Shown here piece by piece: positions 62,200 to 64,000 of a stretch of DNA of 64,000 nt. A program made the position numbers and the translations under genes. The stretch lies in the NCBI GenBank assembly GCA_003427395.1, contig BFEA01000250.1, positions 1,802,769-1,866,768 on the forward strand. The letters run 5' to 3'. The stretch is from Chara braunii. Its lineage: Eukaryota; Streptophyta; Charophyceae; Charales; Characeae. The notes beneath the pieces are model-generated. The model was not told the origin of the DNA. It did not search any database and worked only from the letters and a program-made list of their open reading frames with translations. Each line of letters opens with the position of its first letter. Position 1 is the stretch's first letter.

Positions 62200-63297
62200 C
62201 AAAGACATTAACAGATACCAGACAAGCCACCAATCGTCGCCATGGCTGTAGTTCCGATCATCCACTCTTTCAAGCACTGGCTGCAAACATCCAACAAAAC
62301 CCTTCTCAACCTTGCTACGGCAAGACTTACTGCTGTAGAGCCACCATCTGCCGTACCCTATTTCCGTCCTACTGGCTAGCCCCTTCGCCGTAGAGTGCAT
62401 TATCTCCAACCATCGCTGCAAGCACAATCCACTGCAACCAGCACCAAAATTATGACCATTTTTCCAGTTGAAACCTCGAAAATAAAAAAGAATTCAAATA
62501 ACACAGATATACATGCAGGAATCATAACCTAAAAAGGCAGTCAACACCTATTATTCCCACGGGGAGAGAGAGGACGGGAGGGAACTACTTCTTTCCCCAT
62601 GGAAATTCCTGCGGCTATTCACATCTCGGCTGGATGTAAAAAGCTCGCAAGAAACTGAGCGGCTTACTCCCCCCCCAAAAAAACAAGCTCCTGTCCTTTC
62701 GCTGCCTCCGCTGGAAGGGGCCCCCTCACCTCCCAGCCCCAGTTCAGAACAGCCCCCTAATTCACTCCTGCTCCCTCAGCAGCACGCAATACTCCTAGAG
62801 CATGCCCCCGCAAAGCTGAAGATCCCCCTTCTCTCGTGTCCCACCCACTCCAAGTGAAACACCTCTCGACCTCTCATCTTGCTGAAAACAGCACGGCCCC
62901 TTGTCCTCCCTCCCAACCGCCGTGGCTGATCCGACCCAGACCAGTCTGGCCCAAAGGAGAACAAAACCCACAATACCGCCCCTACCCTCTCAAGGATCAC
63001 ACCTGCAGGAGATAATTCAATCAGCACCTATGAGCCCAAATCCTACAATATCACAGCTTTAGACTCGATTGGAACCAGTTTTTTGAAAATCCTTCAAACA
63101 AGTGACATCAAATATCGAATTAAAAAAATGAGCCCAAACTTATGCGCACAAATGAGAAGAACCACGTCAGATTTAGAATTAGATCAAAGATGGATAAACG
63201 TAGGACATCAATTCCACTTTGAGAAAATCAATTTGTAACCCTTCGTAATTCAAAATTGAGTAATCATTCATTGGGATCAGAGCAAAAACTCTGATTA
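62200..63297. other. Intergenic, no gene recognised
   Basis: Short minus-strand frames (62,158-62,427 and 62,776-63,027) carry no recognisable domain. Confidence 0.35.
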
Positions 63298-63430
63298 CGA
63301 ATTTCAGATTAGGAATCTTGCTCAGAAAATATGAATTTAAGATTAAGAATCCTGCTAAGAAAATACGAATTTCAGATTAGGGATCTTGCACAAAATCAGG
63401 AAAAACGAATTTCAGATTAGGGATCAATTA
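63298..63430. repeat. ~40-bp imperfect tandem repeat
   Basis: GAATTTCAGATTAGGGATCTTGC-type units separated by AGAAAATAC occur about four times. Confidence 0.8.
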
Positions 63431-64000
63431 CATCCAGAAAACACCTAAGATCTCATGAATCAGATTTTAAACAAAGCACAATCATAAAAACGAAATCATT
63501 CAAAAACAACACCTCAAAAAATTTCCCGGTCACGCCAGCAGCAGAATGCAGCATCGTCAGAAAAATCCAGATCATGTTTTACGACAGAAAAATAAGCAGT
63601 CAGTAGGGATTTTATAGGCTTGTAATCAGAAGGAAATTAGCACCTCAACCATCAGTCTAACAGCGGATAAATCTACATACTTTCTTACCAACCCTAATTC
63701 CCCCCCCCGCACATGTTATGTTCTCTCTCTCTTCCAACCTCCACCTCCTTCATCGGCTTCAAAAGCATCTTAGCTGCTCGTGGCCTGCATCACATCTAAC
63801 CGAAACGCTGAACGATGAAGATTGTTTTGGCTAATACTTACCACAACTCAGCCACGTAGTGAGCCCAAACCGCCGAGCCAGTCGACGACCCCTCGCTGGC
63901 AGTCCGGAGGGAGAAAGAAGGGCAATACTCCCAGGGAGAACGAAAGCAGCGCGAAACCCACTCCTCCCTGTCTCATCGCACGTCCCTCTCCTCACGCATC
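63431..64000. other. Terminal stretch, no gene recognised
   Basis: AT-rich to 63,700, then GC-richer. Nothing assignable before the window ends. Confidence 0.35.

Overview
The window reads as nuclear DNA of a large, repeat-rich eukaryote of the green lineage. A streptophyte alga such as Chara is my best guess, but that is inference. Supporting signs: a chromodomain-bearing Ty3/gypsy element with an initiator-Met primer site, plant-type LINE fragments, tRNA-derived SINEs, retro-copied U6 snRNA pieces, and nuclear copies of plant-type mitochondrial atp6, nad4 and tRNA sequence. There are no operons or bacterial signals. Most of the 64 kb is transposon and tandem-repeat debris around one convincing long gene.

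Layout. 0.7-5.1 kb: a foldback-type DNA element with long, internally repetitive inverted ends. 5.1-10.7 kb: AT-rich DNA with a ten-copy spaced 23-bp motif array (6.0-6.75 kb), an old duplication and a small GGTTAA-ended element. 10.7-12.6 kb: a GAGTA satellite split by a palindromic foldback element. 12.6-24.5 kb: a decayed minus-strand Ty3/gypsy element (gag, zinc knuckle, protease, RT, RNase H, integrase, extra downstream ORFs), itself interrupted by another foldback element. Within or next to its upstream end lie a GA microsatellite and a rearranged mitochondrial insert. 24.5-26.2 kb: a LINE 3' end and a GGTTAA-ended element carrying a SINE with a perfect 16-bp target duplication.

27-38.6 kb is the single strong gene: a 3,492-codon uninterrupted reading frame for a giant, low-complexity, probably disordered and nuclear protein of unknown function. 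Dinucleotide repeats and a pyrimidine-rich intron-like leader precede it; a TTC repeat follows it. 38.8-45.3 kb holds duplicated cysteine-rich segments resembling type-2 chitin-binding domains (weak), a second atp6 fragment, hairpin elements and a SINE.

45.3-53.5 kb is a nearly complete chromovirus insertion: LTRs, 5-bp target duplication, initiator-Met primer site, RT, RNase H, integrase and chromodomain. It is interrupted by a LINE and by a short retroposon with an 18-bp target duplication, and its gag/protease region appears missing. 53.5-64 kb holds inverted-repeat elements, a 27-bp array of CACGTCA sites, U6 fragments, a small RING-like cysteine-rich reading frame, recent tandem duplications and a dispersed ~80-bp repeat family.

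The genes do not form a pathway. What the window mainly shows is nested insertion history around one unusual giant coding exon.
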